From NCBI RefSeq assembly GCF_005144885.1, contig NZ_CP039690.1, forward strand, positions 6,932,873 to 6,996,872: 64,000 nt of DNA, read 5' to 3'. Both the position numbers and the translations under genes were made by a program. Under the pieces are notes generated by a model. That model ran no database searches. It had not been told where the DNA came from and saw only the letters and a list, made by a program, of their open reading frames with translations. Source of the stretch: Phreatobacter stygius. Lineage in GTDB: Bacteria; Pseudomonadota; Alphaproteobacteria; Rhizobiales; Phreatobacteraceae. Positions within the stretch are counted from its first letter, which is position 1, and each line of letters opens with the position of its first letter. Shown here one piece after another: positions 26,507-37,732 of this stretch.

Positions 26507-26911
26507 TCAAGTGGTCATCGACGCCGCGGCAAGCTGGCCGGCGGCAATGGACACACCGGCCAGCCAGATGCCGGCCGGCAGTTCGCCGTCTTCGATCCGC
26601 CGCGTCAGGTCCTTGAACACCAGTTTGACGAGCAGGTAGACGCCGAGCTGAACCAGCAGCGAAACGGCGGCCCAGATCGCATTGTCGAGGATCGACACCG
26701 AATATTCGATGGAGCTCGCCAGCGGCAGCGAAAAGCCGACAATACTGCCGGTGAAGGCAAGAGCGCAGGCGACATTGCCCTGGCGCATCAGGGCGATCTC
26801 GTCATGCCCGGTCAGCCAAGTATAGATCCAGACGAAGATGGCGACGAAACCGATCGCCATGACGAAATGCGCCAGGAATGCGGGAAACCCCGATAGATAA
26901 TCTGCGATCAT
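26507..26911 (-). CDS. DUF350 membrane protein (YjfL-like)
   Basis: 134-residue protein with four hydrophobic segments (around residues 8-32, 48-68, 75-97 and 112-130), matching DUF350 proteins made of two repeated two-helix units. The real start is MIADYLSGFPAFLAH at 26911; more upstream codons lack homology. It is the first gene of the DUF350-DUF1190-GSP-synthase-like operon and stops 10 bases before the next start. Function unknown. Confidence 0.85.
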   Translation of the reverse strand: MIADYLSGFPAFLAHFVMAIGFVAIFVWIYTWLTGHDEIALMRQGNVACALAFTGSIVGFSLPLASSIEYSVSILDNAIWAAVSLLVQLGVYLLVKLVFKDLTRRIEDGELPAGIWLAGVSIAAGQLAAASMTT

Positions 26912-27016
26912 GAGCCAGCCCCAGCCAAATCGGATGAGGCATGCTAGGGCAGGATTGTTTCCGGTTGAAGCCGTCAATCGGCGAAGCCGATGACGTGCAA
27001 GGGGGCGAATGGCTGA

Positions 27017-28657
<1,641 letters not shown>

Positions 28658-28717
28658 TTAAAGCTCTCAGTGCGATTCGGGTAGCGCCATGCGTCGCGAT
28701 GACGCCCGCACTCCCAC

Positions 28718-28745
28718 AAAAAAACGAGGGCCGGTTGCCCGGCCC
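28718..28745 (-). terminator. Intrinsic terminator downstream of secG
   Basis: On the minus strand a 7-bp GC stem (GGGCCGG with CCGGCCC) around a GCAA tetraloop (28745-28728) is followed within three bases by seven T (28724-28718). It lies 73 bases after the secG stop and separates tpiA-secG transcription from pyrG. Confidence 0.85.
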
Positions 28746-28817
28746 TTGCTGTGATCACGTCCGGCGCCCGAAAAGCGCCTTATGGCAGATGCCCGGACTG
28801 ACGTCCGGGGTCGCCGG

Positions 28818-29261
28818 TTACCGCGAGGGCGCGGCCGGCGGCTGCGAACCGGGCGCTGCCGGGGGCTGCGAACCCCCCGGTGCGGCCGGCGGCTGCGACA
28901 GGCCGCGAAGCCCTTCGAGCACGCCCGTGCCACCACCCTGCCCCGACGGCGGAACCTGCGGAGCTGCCGGCGCGCCGGGCACCGCGGGAGCGGATGGAGC
29001 CGCCGGTGCCGTGCCCTGTTCCAGGATGGAGCGCGGCCCGCGGGCCTGGGTGGCAAGCAGAGCCAGCACGATCGAGGTGAAGAAGAAGGCCGCCGCCAGA
29101 ATGGCGGTCGCCCTGGTCAACACATTGGCCGTGCCGCGCGACGACATGAAATTGCCGCCGCCGCCCATGCCGAGGCCACCGCCTTCGGAGCGCTGCAACA
29201 GAACAACGATGATCAGTGCAATCACGATCATCAGATGGACGACGAGAATGACGGTCTGCAT
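28818..29261 (-). CDS. secG: Preprotein translocase subunit SecG
   Basis: Accessory membrane subunit of the SecYEG channel. 147 residues with two transmembrane segments (residues 4-22 and about 52-70) flanking the conserved QRSEGGGLGMGGGG...RGTANVLTRATAILA region. The C-terminal half is an Ala/Pro/Gln-rich extension with repeated SQPPAAPG units, longer than the compact E. coli protein; such tails are common in alphaproteobacteria. Its neighbours tpiA (upstream) and pyrG (downstream) match the usual rhizobial order. Confidence 0.95.
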   Translation of the reverse strand: MQTVILVVHLMIVIALIIVVLLQRSEGGGLGMGGGGNFMSSRGTANVLTRATAILAAAFFFTSIVLALLATQARGPRSILEQGTAPAAPSAPAVPGAPAAPQVPPSGQGGGTGVLEGLRGLSQPPAAPGGSQPPAAPGSQPPAAPSR

Positions 29262-29475
29262 GGAGGCTCGACGGTCCTTCGAGATAAGGAAAGCGGGTCT
29301 CTACACGATCGAATTGGCCTTGCCTACCCCGGATTGCCCAGGAATGCGGCAAGCTTCATTCGCCTGGGGAAAGCCCGGCCGAAGGCCGCCCGCAGCCTTC
29401 GACTTAGCCTCCATATGGGCGCGCCCGCGGCCATTCGCCAGCCGGGCAAGACTGCCCTGCGGCAAGCCGCCGCCG

Positions 29476-30228
29476 TCAGCGATAGGCCGCGGCGATTCCC
29501 AGGAAGTCCGCCGCCTTCAGGCTGGCGCCGCCGACCAGGGCGCCGTCGACATTGGCGACCGCCATCAATTCCTTGGCGTTGGACGGCTTGACCGAGCCGC
29601 CATAGAGAATGCGGATGCCCGCCGCCTGCTTGCCGTGGCGCTGGATCAGCTTCTTGCGGATCAGCGCGTGGACCTCGGCGACATCGGCCGCGGTCGGCGT
29701 CAGGCCGGTGCCGATCGCCCAGACCGGCTCATAGGCGACAACCACGGCTTCCGGCGTGGCATCCTCCGGCACCGAGCGCTGAACCTGCCGGCCGACGACG
29801 GCGAGCGTCTTGCCGGCCTCGCGTTCGGCACGGGTCTCGCCGACGCAGACGATGGCCGTCAGCCCGGCGCGGATCGCGGCAAAGGCCTTGGCCGCGACCA
29901 GCGCATCGGTCTCGGCATGATACTGGCGGCGCTCGGAATGACCGACGATGACGGCGGTGGCGCCGCTTTCGACCAGCATGTCCGGGGCGATGTCGCCGGT
30001 GAAGGCGCCGGTGGTCTCGGTGTGGCAGTCCTGCGCGCCAATGGCGATGCGGGTGCCGAGCGCGCTGGTCGCGGCCAGTTGCAAAAGGGTCGCCGGCGGG
30101 CAGATCATCAGATCGACCTTGCCGCGCAGCGTCGCGTCATAGCCCTCGGCCATGGCGCCGATTTCCTCCAGCGCCTTCTTCGAGCCATTCATTTTCCAGT
30201 TGCCGGCGACTAGGGGACGCAGCGCCAT
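29476..30228 (-). CDS. tpiA: Triosephosphate isomerase
   Basis: Interconverts dihydroxyacetone phosphate and glyceraldehyde-3-phosphate. 250 residues. Catalytic Lys in AGNWKMNG, electrophilic His in VIVGHSERR, and catalytic Glu in [13 protein letters not shown] are present, as is the phosphate-binding [12 protein letters not shown] at 30228 has GAGGAGG 5 bases upstream; a TTG immediately before it is not needed. It is divergent from ppiD and lies 214 bases upstream of secG, a gap in which I see no gene. Confidence 0.98.
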   Translation of the reverse strand: MALRPLVAGNWKMNGSKKALEEIGAMAEGYDATLRGKVDLMICPPATLLQLAATSALGTRIAIGAQDCHTETTGAFTGDIAPDMLVESGATAVIVGHSERRQYHAETDALVAAKAFAAIRAGLTAIVCVGETRAEREAGKTLAVVGRQVQRSVPEDATPEAVVVAYEPVWAIGTGLTPTAADVAEVHALIRKKLIQRHGKQAAGIRILYGGSVKPSNAKELMAVANVDGALVGGASLKAADFLGIAAAYR

Positions 30229-30293
30229 CAAGACCTCCTCGGTTGTTTCGCGGCTTGCTACCAGATGGCGCGTTTCAGGGCTACCGCGCGACC

Positions 30294-30322
30294 TTGCCCG
30301 AACCAGGGGTGGTCACTATGCT
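30294..30322 (+). promoter_or_regulatory. Candidate promoter of ppiD-trpEGDC
   Basis: TTGCCC (30294-30299) and TATGCT (30317-30322) are spaced by 17 bases, 60 bases upstream of the ppiD start in the tpiA/ppiD divergent region. Both hexamers keep four of six consensus bases. Because trp genes follow ppiD with tiny gaps, this could drive the whole unit. Confidence 0.45.
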
Positions 30323-30381
30323 CCGCCAACTTTTTTGGGGCCCCACGGGCTCACGCCGTCATAACCGGAGATCGCACGGGC

Positions 30382-32265
30382 ATGCTGACCGGCATTCGCA
30401 CCACCTTCGCCACGGGCTTCATGCGTCTCGTGCTCATCGCCTTGATGAGCCTGCTCGTCGGCAGTTTCGCGATCTGGGGCATCGGCGACATTTTCCGCGG
30501 CGGCACATCGACGACACTGGCGACCATCGGCGGCACGCAGGTCTCCCAGCAGACCTTTCAGACCATGTATAATCGCGAGGTCCAGAACCTCGGCCGCATG
30601 CTCGGCCGCGGCGTGACGCCGGATCAGGCGCGCTCGTTCGGCATCGACCAGCGCGTGCTCAGCCAGCTCGTCACCGACGCCACGCTGGACGAGCGCGGCC
30701 GCCAGCTCGGCCTCGGCATCGACGACGCCACGATTCGCAACCGTATCGTCACCTCGCCGTCGTTCCGCGGGCCGACCGGCCAGTTCGACGTCAACACCTT
30801 CCGCGAGCTGCTGCGCCAGAACGGCTTCACCGAGCAGGCCTATATCGATAGCGAACGCCGGGTGGCGGTGCGCCAGCAGATCGCCGGCGCCATTTCCGAC
30901 AAGCTCGGCACGCCGCAGGTGCTGCTCGATGCCATGGCGCGCTACCAGGCGGAAACCCGCACCGCCCAGTTCGTGACGATCGGCGCGCGCTCGGCTGGCG
31001 ACGTGCCGGCCCCCGATGCCGCCACCCTGCAGACCTTCTTCGACGCGCGCCGCGCCGCCTTTCGTGCGCCGGAATACCGCAAGCTGGTGATGCTGACCCT
31101 GTCGCCCGAAGAACAGGCGGCCTTTGTCGAGGTTCCCGCCGATCAGATCGACGCCGAGGTCGCCCGCCTGCGCGACACCGCCGAGAAGCGCACGGTCCAG
31201 CAGATCACCTTCGCCAATGCCGAAGAGGCCGCCGCCGCCTCGGCGCGCATCAAGGCCGGCCTTGATTTCGCCGAGCTGGCCAAGGAACGCAACATTTCCG
31301 ACACCGACCTGACGCTCGGCACGCTGTCGCGCGCCGAGATAACCGATCCGCCGGTCCGCGACGCGACTTTCGCGCTCGCCGAAGGCACTGTCAGCGAGCC
31401 GGTTCGCGGCAGCTTCGGCACCGTGCTGCTGCGGGTCACCAAGGCCGAGCCGTTCAACGCCGAGGCCATGCGCGAGCAGGCCCGGATCCGGCTCGCCCGT
31501 GAACTGGGGCGTGTCGCGGTGAACGACCTGCACGACAAGATCGAGCGCGAGCGCGCCAGCGGCCTGCCGCTCGCCGACATCGCCAGCAAGGTCGGCCTGG
31601 CGGTGAGCGTCGTCGACGCCGTCGACCAGAGCGGCCAGGACCCGTCCGGCGCCCAGCTCAACCTGGTCGGTGGCGCCGAATTGCTGCCGGCCGCGTTCCG
31701 CGCCGATGTCGGCATGGAGAACGAGGCGGTCCAGGTCCGCCAGACCGGCGCGTCGATCTGGTACGAAGTGGCCGCCATCACGCCGGCGCGCGACCGCGCG
31801 CTCGACGAGGTCAAGGACCGCGTCGAGGCCCGATGGCGTGAGGAAGAGGTGAAGAACCGGATCGCCAAGGCGGCGACCGAGATGACCGAGGCGGTCCGCC
31901 AGGGCAAGACGCTCGCAGAGCTCGCCCAGCCGCTCGGTCTCGAGGTCAAGACCAGCGGCGCGCTCACCCGCACGGCGACTGAAGGCGATTGGGGTTCGGG
32001 CGCTGTCCAGACCCTGTTCGTCACGCCCAAGGGCAGCGTCGCCAATGCGCCAGCCGCCGACGGCATCGACCGGATCGTCTTCGTCACCCTGGATGTCGCG
32101 CTGCCGGCCAATGCCCCGGTCGATGCGCGAACCCAGGCCCAACTGACCCAGTCGATCGAGGACGACATCCTCGGTCAATATATCGCGCGCCTGCAAAAGG
32201 ACTTCGGTGCCAACGTCAATCAGACGGTGCTGCGCCGCGCGATCGGAGCCGGCGACGGCGGCTAG
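30382..32265 (+). CDS. ppiD: Peptidylprolyl isomerase, PpiD/SurA type
   Basis: Membrane-anchored periplasmic folding factor acting near the Sec translocon exit. 627 residues. A single N-terminal transmembrane segment (about 14-36: MRLVLIALMSLLVGSFAIWG) is followed by the SurA-N domain (FRGPTGQFDVNTFRELLRQNGF) and a PpiC rotamase domain near 240-370 (DFAELAKERNISDTD, GTVSEPVRGSFGTVLLRV). The ATG at 30382 has GGAG 11-14 bases before it; an upstream ATG at 30265 adds residues with no homology. It directly precedes trpE by 32 bases, a common alphaproteobacterial linkage. Confidence 0.93.
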   Translation: MLTGIRTTFATGFMRLVLIALMSLLVGSFAIWGIGDIFRGGTSTTLATIGGTQVSQQTFQTMYNREVQNLGRMLGRGVTPDQARSFGIDQRVLSQLVTDATLDERGRQLGLGIDDATIRNRIVTSPSFRGPTGQFDVNTFRELLRQNGFTEQAYIDSERRVAVRQQIAGAISDKLGTPQVLLDAMARYQAETRTAQFVTIGARSAGDVPAPDAATLQTFFDARRAAFRAPEYRKLVMLTLSPEEQAAFVEVPADQIDAEVARLRDTAEKRTVQQITFANAEEAAAASARIKAGLDFAELAKERNISDTDLTLGTLSRAEITDPPVRDATFALAEGTVSEPVRGSFGTVLLRVTKAEPFNAEAMREQARIRLARELGRVAVNDLHDKIERERASGLPLADIASKVGLAVSVVDAVDQSGQDPSGAQLNLVGGAELLPAAFRADVGMENEAVQVRQTGASIWYEVAAITPARDRALDEVKDRVEARWREEEVKNRIAKAATEMTEAVRQGKTLAELAQPLGLEVKTSGALTRTATEGDWGSGAVQTLFVTPKGSVANAPAADGIDRIVFVTLDVALPANAPVDARTQAQLTQSIEDDILGQYIARLQKDFGANVNQTVLRRAIGAGDGG

Positions 32266-32297
32266 ACGCCGCCCTGTTCGCCCTCGGGAGAACGACC

Positions 32298-33815
32298 ATG
32301 CAGATCGAACCGGCCTTCGAGGCCTTTGCGTCCGTTCACGCCACCGCCAAGCCGCAGGTGGTCTGGACGACCCTCGTTTCGGACCTGGAAACCCCCGTCT
32401 CGGCCTATCTCAAGATCGCCGGATCCAGGGCCAATGCCTTCCTGCTCGAATCGGTCGAGGGCGGTGCGGTCAAGGGCCGCTACTCGATCCTCGGCCTGGA
32501 GCCCGACCTGATCTGGCGCTGCCGCGGTTCGGTCGCCGAGATCAACCGGCGCCCGGGCGCCGACCGGGCCGCCTTCGCGCCGCTGCCGGAAGCGCCGCTG
32601 GTCGAGCTGCGCAAGCTTTTGGCCGAAAGCAAGATCGACATTCCCGACCGGCTGCCGCCCATGGCGGCCGGCGTGTTCGGCTATCTCGGTTACGACATGG
32701 TCCGCCAGATGGAGCATTTGCCGGATATCAATCCGGACCCGCTCGGCCTGCCCGATGCCTTGTTCATCCGGCCGACCGTGGTGCTGGTCTTCGATGCGGT
32801 GAAGGACCAGATCACCGTCGTCACCCCGGTCCGCGCACAGGCCGGCCAGGCCGCCAAGGCCGCCTATGACCGCGCCGTCGACCGGCTGATCGCGGTGGTC
32901 GACGCGCTCGACACGCCGCTCGACAAGCAGACCCCCCTGCCCGACCATGCCGAGATCATGGCGGGCCTCGTCTCGAACACCAGCGAGGCGGATTATTCGG
33001 CCATGGTCGACCGGGCCAAGGACTATATCGGCGCCGGCGACATCTTCCAGGTCGTGCTGTCGCAGCGCTTCTCGACGCCGTTCCAGCTGCCGCCGTTCTC
33101 GCTCTACCGGGCGCTCAGGCGGGTGAACCCGTCACCCTTTCTCTATTATCTGGCCTTTGACGGCTTTTCGGTCGCCGGTTCCTCGCCCGAGGTCCTGGTC
33201 CGGGTGCGCGACGGCCAGGTGACCATCCGCCCGATCGCCGGAACCCGGCCGCGCGGCGCGACGCCGGCCGACGACAAGCGGCTGGGCGAAGATCTGCTGG
33301 CCGATCCGAAGGAGCGTTCCGAACATCTCATGCTGCTCGATCTCGGCCGCAACGATGTCGGCCGGGTCTCGAAGATCGGCACGGTCAATGTCACCGACCA
33401 GTTCTTCCTCGAGTTCTATTCGCATGTCATGCACATCGTCTCGAATGTCGAAGGCGAGCTGGATCCCAGGCACGACCTGATCGACGCCATGGCCGCTGGC
33501 TTCCCGGCAGGCACCGTGTCGGGTGCGCCGAAAGTCCGCGCCATGCAGATCATCGACGAACTGGAGAAGGAAAAGCGCGGCCTCTATGCCGGCTGCGTCG
33601 GCTATTTCTCCGCCACCGGCGCCATGGACACCTGCATCGTGCTGCGCACCGCTGTGGTCAAGGACGGCGTCATGTATGTTCAGGCCGGCGCCGGCATTGT
33701 CGCCGACAGCGTCAACGCCATGGAACAGGCCGAATGCGTCAACAAGGCCAAGGCCCTGCTGACCGCGGCCGATGAAGCGGTGAAGACGGCGGCGCGCGCC
33801 GGGAGGGGCCAGTGA
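32298..33815 (+). CDS. trpE: Anthranilate synthase component I
   Basis: Converts chorismate to anthranilate with ammonia supplied by TrpG. 505 residues. The C-terminal chorismate-binding domain shows FQVVLSQRF, SPEVLVRV, PIAGTRPRG, LGRNDVGRV, GFPAGTVSGAPKVRAM and QAGAGIVADS. The N-terminal LLESVEGG and GRYSILG correspond to the tryptophan feedback site. TrpE and TrpG are separate genes here, unlike the fused TrpE(G) of Rhizobiaceae. The 32-base gap after ppiD leaves no room for a leader peptide and attenuator. Confidence 0.98.
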   Translation: MQIEPAFEAFASVHATAKPQVVWTTLVSDLETPVSAYLKIAGSRANAFLLESVEGGAVKGRYSILGLEPDLIWRCRGSVAEINRRPGADRAAFAPLPEAPLVELRKLLAESKIDIPDRLPPMAAGVFGYLGYDMVRQMEHLPDINPDPLGLPDALFIRPTVVLVFDAVKDQITVVTPVRAQAGQAAKAAYDRAVDRLIAVVDALDTPLDKQTPLPDHAEIMAGLVSNTSEADYSAMVDRAKDYIGAGDIFQVVLSQRFSTPFQLPPFSLYRALRRVNPSPFLYYLAFDGFSVAGSSPEVLVRVRDGQVTIRPIAGTRPRGATPADDKRLGEDLLADPKERSEHLMLLDLGRNDVGRVSKIGTVNVTDQFFLEFYSHVMHIVSNVEGELDPRHDLIDAMAAGFPAGTVSGAPKVRAMQIIDELEKEKRGLYAGCVGYFSATGAMDTCIVLRTAVVKDGVMYVQAGAGIVADSVNAMEQAECVNKAKALLTAADEAVKTAARAGRGQ

Positions 33816-34411
33816 AGATCACCCTCATCGACAATTACGACAGCTTCACCTGGAACCTGGTCCATTATATCGGCGGCCAGGGCGCCGAGGTCGAGGTCGT
33901 CAGGAACGACAAGATCAGCGCCGACCAGGTGATGGCGACCGATCCCGACGCCATCGTGCTGTCGCCCGGCCCCTGCACGCCGAACGAAGCCGGCATCTGC
34001 CTGGAGCTGGTCGACAAGGCCTCGGCGACCATTCCGATGCTGGGCGTCTGCCTCGGCCACCAGGCCATGGGCCAGGCCTTCGGCGGCACGGTCATCCGGG
34101 CGCCAGCGCCGATGCATGGCAAGCTCTCCGAGATCAGCCATTCCGGCCGTAGCGTGTTCCGCGGCATCAACGGCAAGTTCCAGGCGACCCGCTATCACTC
34201 GCTGACCGTCGACCGCCTCAGCTGGCCCGGCGACCTGGAAATCACCGCCGAGACCGCCGACGGCGTCATCATGGGCCTGATGCACAAGCAGCGGCCGGTG
34301 CACGGCGTGCAGTTCCACCCGGAAAGCATCGCCTCCGAGCACGGCCACCGGATGATCGGCAATTTCCTGGCCCTCGCCACCGAATGGAACCAGGCCCGGA
34401 GGCGACGCTGA
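33812..34411 (+). CDS. trpG: Anthranilate synthase component II (glutamine amidotransferase)
   Basis: Class I glutaminase that supplies ammonia to TrpE. 199 residues. Nucleophile Cys in [15 protein letters not shown], catalytic His in [13 protein letters not shown], and the oxyanion segment [11 protein letters not shown] are visible. The GTG start overlaps the trpE stop (GTGA), and the stop shares one base with the trpD ATG, indicating translational coupling through the operon. Confidence 0.98.
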   Translation: MKITLIDNYDSFTWNLVHYIGGQGAEVEVVRNDKISADQVMATDPDAIVLSPGPCTPNEAGICLELVDKASATIPMLGVCLGHQAMGQAFGGTVIRAPAPMHGKLSEISHSGRSVFRGINGKFQATRYHSLTVDRLSWPGDLEITAETADGVIMGLMHKQRPVHGVQFHPESIASEHGHRMIGNFLALATEWNQARRRR

Positions 34412-35427
34412 TGGAACAGTTCAAGTCCCTGATCGCCACCGTCGCCGGTGGCGCCAGCCTCGACCGCGCCGAGGCCGAGCGCGCCTTCAACATGATCATG
34501 TCGGGCGAGGCGACGCCCTCGCAGGTCGGCGGTTTCCTGATGGCGCTGCGCGTGCGCGGCGAAACCGTCGAGGAAATCACCGCCGCGGTCGCCACCATGC
34601 GCGCCAAGATGGTGCGGGTCGACGCGCCGGCCGAGGCGGTCGACGTGGTCGGCACCGGCGGCGACGCCTCCCATTCGCTCAACATCTCGACCTGCGCCGC
34701 GTTCATCGTCGCCGGCGCCGGCGTGCCGGTGGCCAAGCACGGCAACCGCGCGCTGTCGTCGCGCTCGGGCGCCGCCGACTGCCTGATGGCGCTCGGCGTC
34801 AGGATCGACCTGACGCCGGAGGCGATCTCCCGCTGCATTCGTGACGCCGGCATCGGCTTCATGTTCGCCCCGGCGCATCATCCCGCGATGAAACATGTCG
34901 GCCCGACCCGGGTCGAGCTCGGCACCCGCACCGTGTTCAACCTGCTCGGCCCGCTGTCCAATCCGGCCGGCGTCAAGCGGCAGATGGTTGGCGTGTTCTC
35001 GCACCAATGGGTCGAGCCGCTCGCCGAAGTGCTGAATAATCTCGGCTCGACCCGCGCCTGGGTCGTCCATGGTTCGGACGGGCTCGACGAGATCACCGGC
35101 ACCGGCCCGACCGCCGTGGCCGAACTCAGGGACGGCCGCATCTCGACCTTCCAGATCAGCCCTGGCGATGTCGGGCTCGCGCTCTGCGCCACCGGTGCGT
35201 TGAAGGGTGGCGATGCCGGCTACAATGCCGATGCGCTGCGCGCCGTGCTGACCGGCGCCAGGAACGCCTATCGCGACGTCGCGGCGCTGAACGCCGCCGC
35301 GACCCTGGTCGTAGCCGGCAAAGCAGCGACCTTGCTGGAGGGTTTCGCCATGGCCGAGGCCTCGATCGATGGCGGCGGCGCGGCGCTCCGGCTCGAACGC
35401 CTGATCGCCATATCGCATGCCGAATGA
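34411..35427 (+). CDS. trpD: Anthranilate phosphoribosyltransferase
   Basis: Transfers phosphoribose from PRPP to anthranilate. 338 residues, start ATG at 34411 overlapping trpG by one base (TGATG). Motifs are [17 protein letters not shown] (PRPP/glycine-rich loop), [21 protein letters not shown] (anthranilate site), [31 protein letters not shown] spread over residues 150-185, and [11 protein letters not shown]. An upstream GTG at 34384 is in frame but unnecessary. Confidence 0.98.
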   Translation: MEQFKSLIATVAGGASLDRAEAERAFNMIMSGEATPSQVGGFLMALRVRGETVEEITAAVATMRAKMVRVDAPAEAVDVVGTGGDASHSLNISTCAAFIVAGAGVPVAKHGNRALSSRSGAADCLMALGVRIDLTPEAISRCIRDAGIGFMFAPAHHPAMKHVGPTRVELGTRTVFNLLGPLSNPAGVKRQMVGVFSHQWVEPLAEVLNNLGSTRAWVVHGSDGLDEITGTGPTAVAELRDGRISTFQISPGDVGLALCATGALKGGDAGYNADALRAVLTGARNAYRDVAALNAAATLVVAGKAATLLEGFAMAEASIDGGGAALRLERLIAISHAE

Positions 35428-35445
35428 GCTGGGGACGCCGCCGCC

Positions 35446-36234
35446 ATGGCCGATATCCTGAAGACGATCGAGACCTATAAGCGCGCCGAAATCGTCGCGG
35501 CCAAACAGCAGAAGGCCTTCGCGGTCATCGACGCCGAGGCGCGCCGGGCCGCACCCGTGCGCGGTTTCGCCCGGGCCATCGAGGCGACCATCGCGGCAGG
35601 CCGCAAGGCGCTGATCGCCGAGATCAAAAAAGCGAGCCCGTCCAAAGGCTTGATCCGTCCTGATTTCGACCCGCCGGGGCTCGCCAGGGCCTATCAGGCC
35701 GGCGGCGCGACCTGCCTGTCGGTGCTGACGGATGCGCCGTCGTTTCAGGGCGCGCCCGAGTTCCTGACCGCCGCCCGCGCGGCAACGACGCTGCCGGCGC
35801 TGCGCAAGGACTTCATGCACGACGTCTACCAGGTCGCCGAAGCCCGCCTCTGGGGCGCCGACTGCATCCTGGTGATCATGGCGTCCGTCGACGACGCGCT
35901 CGCTGCCGACCTGGTCGCCGCCGCCACGGACTACGGCATGGACGCGCTGATCGAGGTGCATGACGACGCCGAGCTCGACCGGGCGCTGCGCCTGCCCTCG
36001 CGGCTGATCGGCATCAACAATCGCAACCTGCGGACGTTCGAGGTGACGCTGGCGACATCCGAGCGCCTGGCGCCGCGCGTGCCGAAGGACCGGATCATTG
36101 TCGGCGAGAGCGGCATTGCCACGCCGGCGGATGTCCAGCGGCTGGCCGCCATTGGCATCCGGACTTTGTTGGTCGGCGAAAGTTTAATGCGCCAATCTGA
36201 CGTTGCGGCAGCGACCAGGGCCCTCCTGACGTAA
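35446..36234 (+). CDS. trpC: Indole-3-glycerol phosphate synthase
   Basis: Ring-closing step of tryptophan synthesis. 262 residues, TIM barrel. Signature elements are [16 protein letters not shown] near residue 60, [48 protein letters not shown] and [14 protein letters not shown]. Separated from trpD by 18 bases. In many relatives moaC, moeA and lexA follow; here a 180-base AT-richer gap and a TadG-like gene follow instead. Confidence 0.98.
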   Translation: MADILKTIETYKRAEIVAAKQQKAFAVIDAEARRAAPVRGFARAIEATIAAGRKALIAEIKKASPSKGLIRPDFDPPGLARAYQAGGATCLSVLTDAPSFQGAPEFLTAARAATTLPALRKDFMHDVYQVAEARLWGADCILVIMASVDDALAADLVAAATDYGMDALIEVHDDAELDRALRLPSRLIGINNRNLRTFEVTLATSERLAPRVPKDRIIVGESGIATPADVQRLAAIGIRTLLVGESLMRQSDVAAATRALLT

Positions 36235-36413
36235 CACGACCTAACGTAAAGCACTGTTTCGGCGGGTTTCCAGCATTCTTCCGGAGGCTCTAGGTAAATG
36301 TCAAGTTAATATCATCGGTAAAATCAATCAACAATTGAATCCCGTCCGATTCCGATTGCTTATTTTGTCGTCTCTATTGTGCTCCTGGGTCGTAGACACA
36401 GGATCACTCCTTG

Positions 36414-37613
36414 ATGTGGAACTTTTTTCGGCAATTTCGCGATGATCATCGTGGCGCCATAGCCGTCGCCTTCGCCGTCGCCCTGTATCCCATCATGATG
36501 ATGATCTGCGCGGCGGTCGACCTGAGTCGCGTCAGCCAGCAGGACGCGCGCCTGCAGGCGGCCGTCGATGCCGCGGCGCTGAGCGTGGCGCGCCAGGTCG
36601 CGGACGGCAGGCTGACCGGCGATCTGAATGCCGCGGCGCGCGCCGTCGTCGAAGGCAATATCAATCCGAGCATATTGACCGGCCTTGCCGTCACCGCCGT
36701 GCTGGATGGCCCCGCCGTCAGGGTCAACGGCAGCGGCCAGATCAAACCGATGGTCGCCAACCTCCTGAGCGACGGCAACCTGACCATTTCCGCCACCGCC
36801 AGCGCCATATGGCGCACCAAGAAGATCGATCTCGTGCTGGTGCTCGACAATACCGGCTCGATGGCGAGCGCCAACAAGATGACCGCGCTCAAGACCGCCG
36901 CCACCAACCTGATCAACACGCTGCAGGCGGTGTCGACCAACCGGCCCGATGCGGTCCGGATCGGCATCGTGCCTTTCGACACCCAGGTGAATGTCGGCAC
37001 GGCCTATCGCAACGAAACCTGGCTGCGCTACCCGAGCAATCTGACCGCGAGCAGCTGGACCGGCTGCGTCATCGACCGCGACCAGTCCCACGACGTCAGC
37101 GACACCACTCCGACATCGAATGCGACGAATTTTCCCGCCCGCAACTGTTCGACCGGCAAGCTTGCCACCATCCTGCCGCTGACCAACGACTGGACCGCCT
37201 TGACCAACAAGGTCGCGGCGATGAACCCCTCGGGCAATACCAATGTCACGATCGGCCTGGTCTGGGGCCTGCATATGCTGACGCCGTCGCTGCCCTTGAC
37301 CAATGCGCGCACGCTGGCCCAGGAGCCCGATCTCGAGCGGATCATCATCCTGCTGACCGATGGCGACAACACCCAGAACCGCTGGTCCACCACGGGTTCC
37401 GAGATCGACGCGCGCACCGAACTCGCCTGCGCCAATGTCAAGGCCAACGGCATCCGGCTCTACACGGTTCGGGTGGTCGACGGCGACGCCGCGATGCTGC
37501 GCCGCTGCGCCTCGGAGACGACGATGTATCATTCGGCCAGCACCGCCGAGCAGGTCGTCCCGGTGTTCCAGCAGATCGCCGGCGAGATCAGCCGGCTGCG
37601 CCTGAGCCAGTAG
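36414..37613 (+). CDS. TadE/TadG-like pilus protein with von Willebrand factor A domain
   Basis: 399 residues. The N-terminus (FRDDHRGAIAVAFAVALYPIMMMICAAVDLSR) is the TadE/G-type membrane anchor used for Flp/Tad pilus-associated proteins. A VWA domain starts near residue 140 with the MIDAS-like DNTGSMAS and later IILLTDGDNT. Several cysteines in the insert (SWTGCVID, ARNCSTG) could form disulfides outside the membrane. The ATG at 36414 has AGGA about 10 bases upstream; the TTG just before is less likely. No other tad genes are nearby. The upstream 180 bases are noticeably AT-richer than the surroundings. Confidence 0.85.
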   Translation: MWNFFRQFRDDHRGAIAVAFAVALYPIMMMICAAVDLSRVSQQDARLQAAVDAAALSVARQVADGRLTGDLNAAARAVVEGNINPSILTGLAVTAVLDGPAVRVNGSGQIKPMVANLLSDGNLTISATASAIWRTKKIDLVLVLDNTGSMASANKMTALKTAATNLINTLQAVSTNRPDAVRIGIVPFDTQVNVGTAYRNETWLRYPSNLTASSWTGCVIDRDQSHDVSDTTPTSNATNFPARNCSTGKLATILPLTNDWTALTNKVAAMNPSGNTNVTIGLVWGLHMLTPSLPLTNARTLAQEPDLERIIILLTDGDNTQNRWSTTGSEIDARTELACANVKANGIRLYTVRVVDGDAAMLRRCASETTMYHSASTAEQVVPVFQQIAGEISRLRLSQ

Positions 37614-37650
37614 GCGCGAGCCAGCAAGCCCTGCTGGCGCGGCATGAAAA

Positions 37651-37676
37651 AACCCGGCGCAAGGCGGCGCCGGGTT
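37651..37676. terminator. Bidirectional intrinsic terminator
   Basis: AACCCGGCGC (37651-37660) and GCGCCGGGTT (37667-37676) form a perfect 10-bp stem with a 6-base loop. A T-rich run follows on the + strand (from 37677), and six A precede the stem, giving a T-tract on the minus strand. It lies between the convergent TadG-like gene and the phasin gene and would terminate both. Confidence 0.9.
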
Positions 37677-37732
37677 TCTTTTATCGGTCTGGCTGGCATC
37701 GGCCGCGCCCCGGGGGGCGCGGCGGGACGCGG

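Noticed and set aside
30326-30346. Terminator-like GGGGCCCC next to a T run in the tpiA/ppiD region
   Set aside because: Only a 4-bp stem with no loop on either strand; it also lies in a divergent promoter region where a terminator is not expected.
32266-32297. trp leader peptide and attenuator before trpE
   Set aside because: Only 32 bases separate ppiD and trpE, too short for a leader ORF with alternative hairpins.
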